From assembly GCA_029859385.1 (NCBI GenBank), contig JAOUDF010000137.1, forward strand, positions 1 through 7,026: a DNA stretch of 7,026 nt. The letters are read 5' to 3'. The DNA is from Nitrospirota bacterium (GTDB lineage: Bacteria; Nitrospirota; JAOUDF01). This document shows positions 5,363 through 7,026 of the stretch, piece by piece. The notes under the pieces were generated by a model, which worked only from the letters and a program-made list of their open reading frames with translations, was not told the origin of the DNA and did no database searches. Each line of letters opens with the position of its first letter. Positions within the stretch are counted from its first letter, which is position 1. The position numbers and the translations under genes are program-made.

Positions 5363-6997
5363 ATGAATGCAGCTGAGCTTCTGGTCAAGTGTCTTGAAAA
5401 GGAAGAAGTCACCGATATCTTCGGGCTCCCCGGAGAAGAAAATCTCGATATTATGGAGGCCCTTTCTCATTCCTCCATCCGTTTCATTCCCACCCGCCAT
5501 GAACAGGGCGCAGCCTTTATCGCCGATGTTTACGGCCGATTGACCGGAAAGGCCGGCGTCTGTCTTGCGACCCTTGGCCCCGGCGCCACCAACCTCATGA
5601 CCGGCGTTGCCGATGCCAACATGGACAGGGCGCCTCTGGTGGCCATCACCGGTCAGGCGGGGCTGGAGCGGACCCACAAGGAATCCCATCAGTACATCGA
5701 TATCGTCAGTATGTTCAAGCCGATCACCAAGTGGAACGCCCGGGTTGAAAAGGGCCGCCTGGTGCCGGAAATGGTGCGGAAGGCCTTCAAACTGGCCGAA
5801 AGTGAGAAGCCGGGGGCCTGCCACATTGAACTGCCAGAGGACATCGCCGCCGAGCAGGTAGAGGAATATTATCTTCCCAAATCGATCTCCAAGCGCCCCT
5901 GCCCCGACGACCTGGTGCTCGACAGGGCTGCAGAGCTTATCGCCGCGTCAAAGCAGCCGATCATCCTCTCGGGCAACGGAGTCATCAGAGGGGGCGCCGC
6001 GAAGGAACTCCGCCGCTTTGTCGAAAAATCGCAAATCCCCGTGGCGGAGACCTTCATGGGAAAGGGGTCGATCTCCTTTGAGAACGACCTGTCGCTCCTT
6101 TCCATCGGGCTTCAGGCGAACGACTATGTCTCCTGCGGTTTCGACAAGGCAGACCTTGTCATCACCATCGGTTACGACATCGTGGAATACGGGCCCAAGT
6201 TCTGGAATCCCCGCAAGGACAAGACCATCATCCATATTGATTCCACGTTAAGCGAAGTCGACGAATACTACTCTCCAGCGGTGGAGATCAGCGCCGATAT
6301 TTCCGAGACGCTCCGTCTTTTAAGTGAGCGCCTCGGCGAACCCAAAAAGTGTACCTACAATTATACGCTCAGGGACTATATCAAACGCGACCTCGAGGAG
6401 CATCGGGAAAATACCGGATGCCCGGTGAAGCCCCAGAAGATACTGTGGGACCTCCGCTCTGTCATGGGCCCGGAGGATATTGTCATCAGCGACGTCGGGG
6501 CCCACAAGATGTGGGTGGCCCGCATGTATCCGGCCTACGAACCGAACACGGTGATCATCTCCAACGGATTCGCCTCCATGGGCATTTCCCTTCCCGGCGC
6601 CATTGCCGCCAAGCTGGCATATCCGGAAAGGAAAGTGGTGGCGGTGTGCGGCGACGGCGCCTTTCTGCTCAACTCTCAAGAGCTCGAAACTGCGTGCCGT
6701 CTTAATCTCCCCATCGTTACCATGATCTGGAACGACGGGGCCTATGGCCTCATCGGCTGGAAACAGGTGCGCAAGTACGGCAAGGATTTCGGCATTTCTT
6801 TCGGCAACCCTGATTTCAAGAAGTACGCCGAGTCTTTCGGGGCAGTAGGGTACCGCGTAGAATGCGCATCGGAACTGGTGCCAATCCTTGAGGATGCCTT
6901 CCGCCAGAAGAGGCCGTCGGTCATTGATATCCCGGTGGATTATTCCGAAAACCTGAAGCTGACCGAGAAGCTGGGGAAAACCATTTGCCCGATATGA
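5363..6997 (+). CDS. Acetolactate synthase-like thiamine-diphosphate enzyme, catabolic AlsS type
   Basis: The 544-residue protein is a complete ThDP-dependent decarboxylase/carboligase, most likely condensing two pyruvates to 2-acetolactate and CO2 in the cytoplasm. The N-terminal Pyr domain has the catalytic glutamate (Glu47 in RHEQGAAFIADVYGR) and LGPGATNLMTG. The central domain spans about 190-330. The C-terminal PP domain has the ThDP-Mg motif starting GDG at 430-432 and reaching Asn458 in IWNDGAYG. The stretches THKESHQYIDIVSMFKPITKWN (104-125, split as THKESHQ and FKPITK), YDIVEYGPKFWN and IISNGFASMG resemble Bacillus-type AlsS more than FAD-dependent biosynthetic IlvB. No small-subunit gene follows directly in view, although the next product is unknown. 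AGGTGA at 5351-5356 serves the ATG. Related enzymes such as sulfoacetaldehyde acetyltransferase or another carboligase cannot be fully excluded by eye. Confidence 0.85.
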   Translation: MNAAELLVKCLEKEEVTDIFGLPGEENLDIMEALSHSSIRFIPTRHEQGAAFIADVYGRLTGKAGVCLATLGPGATNLMTGVADANMDRAPLVAITGQAGLERTHKESHQYIDIVSMFKPITKWNARVEKGRLVPEMVRKAFKLAESEKPGACHIELPEDIAAEQVEEYYLPKSISKRPCPDDLVLDRAAELIAASKQPIILSGNGVIRGGAAKELRRFVEKSQIPVAETFMGKGSISFENDLSLLSIGLQANDYVSCGFDKADLVITIGYDIVEYGPKFWNPRKDKTIIHIDSTLSEVDEYYSPAVEISADISETLRLLSERLGEPKKCTYNYTLRDYIKRDLEEHRENTGCPVKPQKILWDLRSVMGPEDIVISDVGAHKMWVARMYPAYEPNTVIISNGFASMGISLPGAIAAKLAYPERKVVAVCGDGAFLLNSQELETACRLNLPIVTMIWNDGAYGLIGWKQVRKYGKDFGISFGNPDFKKYAESFGAVGYRVECASELVPILEDAFRQKRPSVIDIPVDYSENLKLTEKLGKTICPI

Positions 6998-7007
6998 GGA
7001 TACAAGC

Positions 7008-7026
7008 ATGGCTGACGTAAGAACCC
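7008..7026 (+). CDS. Start of an unidentified gene (3' end outside window)
   Basis: An ATG at 7008 follows GAGGA (6996-7000) by seven bases and opens MADVRT before the window ends. It begins ten bases after the acetolactate synthase stop codon, so the two are probably one transcript. Six residues are too few to suggest a function. Confidence 0.6.

Noticed and set aside
6320..7009. Open frame of 229 codons on the minus strand opposite the acetolactate synthase gene
   Set aside because: It is a shadow of the ThDP-binding half of a clearly conserved enzyme, with no family signature of its own.

Overview
The window looks like ordinary chromosomal DNA from a GC-rich, probably anaerobic, hydrogenase-bearing bacterium. 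Gene content and protein style (a compact hyp cluster, then a cupin and a catabolic-type acetolactate synthase) fit a Desulfuromonadales/Geobacter-like deltaproteobacterium. That placement is inferred from general resemblance and has not been tested by any search. All genes are on the + strand and coding density is high. The only gaps are about 99 bases (4828-4926) and 118 bases (5245-5362).

Region 1 (1-4827) is a [NiFe]-hydrogenase maturation cluster in the order hypA (3' end only), hypF, hypC, hypD, hypE. Each gene overlaps the next by 1 to about 23 bases, so it reads as one translationally coupled operon. HypF and HypE make the cyanide ligands from carbamoyl phosphate. HypC and HypD carry and assemble the Fe(CN)2CO unit. 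HypA, with HypB, inserts nickel. hypB is not in the visible part of the cluster. No hydrogenase structural gene is visible either.

Region 2 (4828-5244) has a candidate promoter, a perfect 8-1-8 inverted repeat (4872-4888) whose core matches the 7-1-7 layout of Fur-family operators, and a 105-residue single-domain cupin of unknown substrate.

Region 3 (5245-7026) has a strong-looking sigma-70-type promoter (TTGACG, 17 bases, TATACT) bracketed by two related palindromes sharing the 11-mer GAAACCGGCCG. It is followed by a complete AlsS-like thiamine-diphosphate enzyme and the first six codons of another gene with a good ribosome binding site, probably co-transcribed.

No mobile element, CRISPR array, tRNA, rRNA or obviously novel multi-gene system is visible. 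The least explained parts are the two short promoter regions, each with symmetrical candidate operators, and the genes they control.
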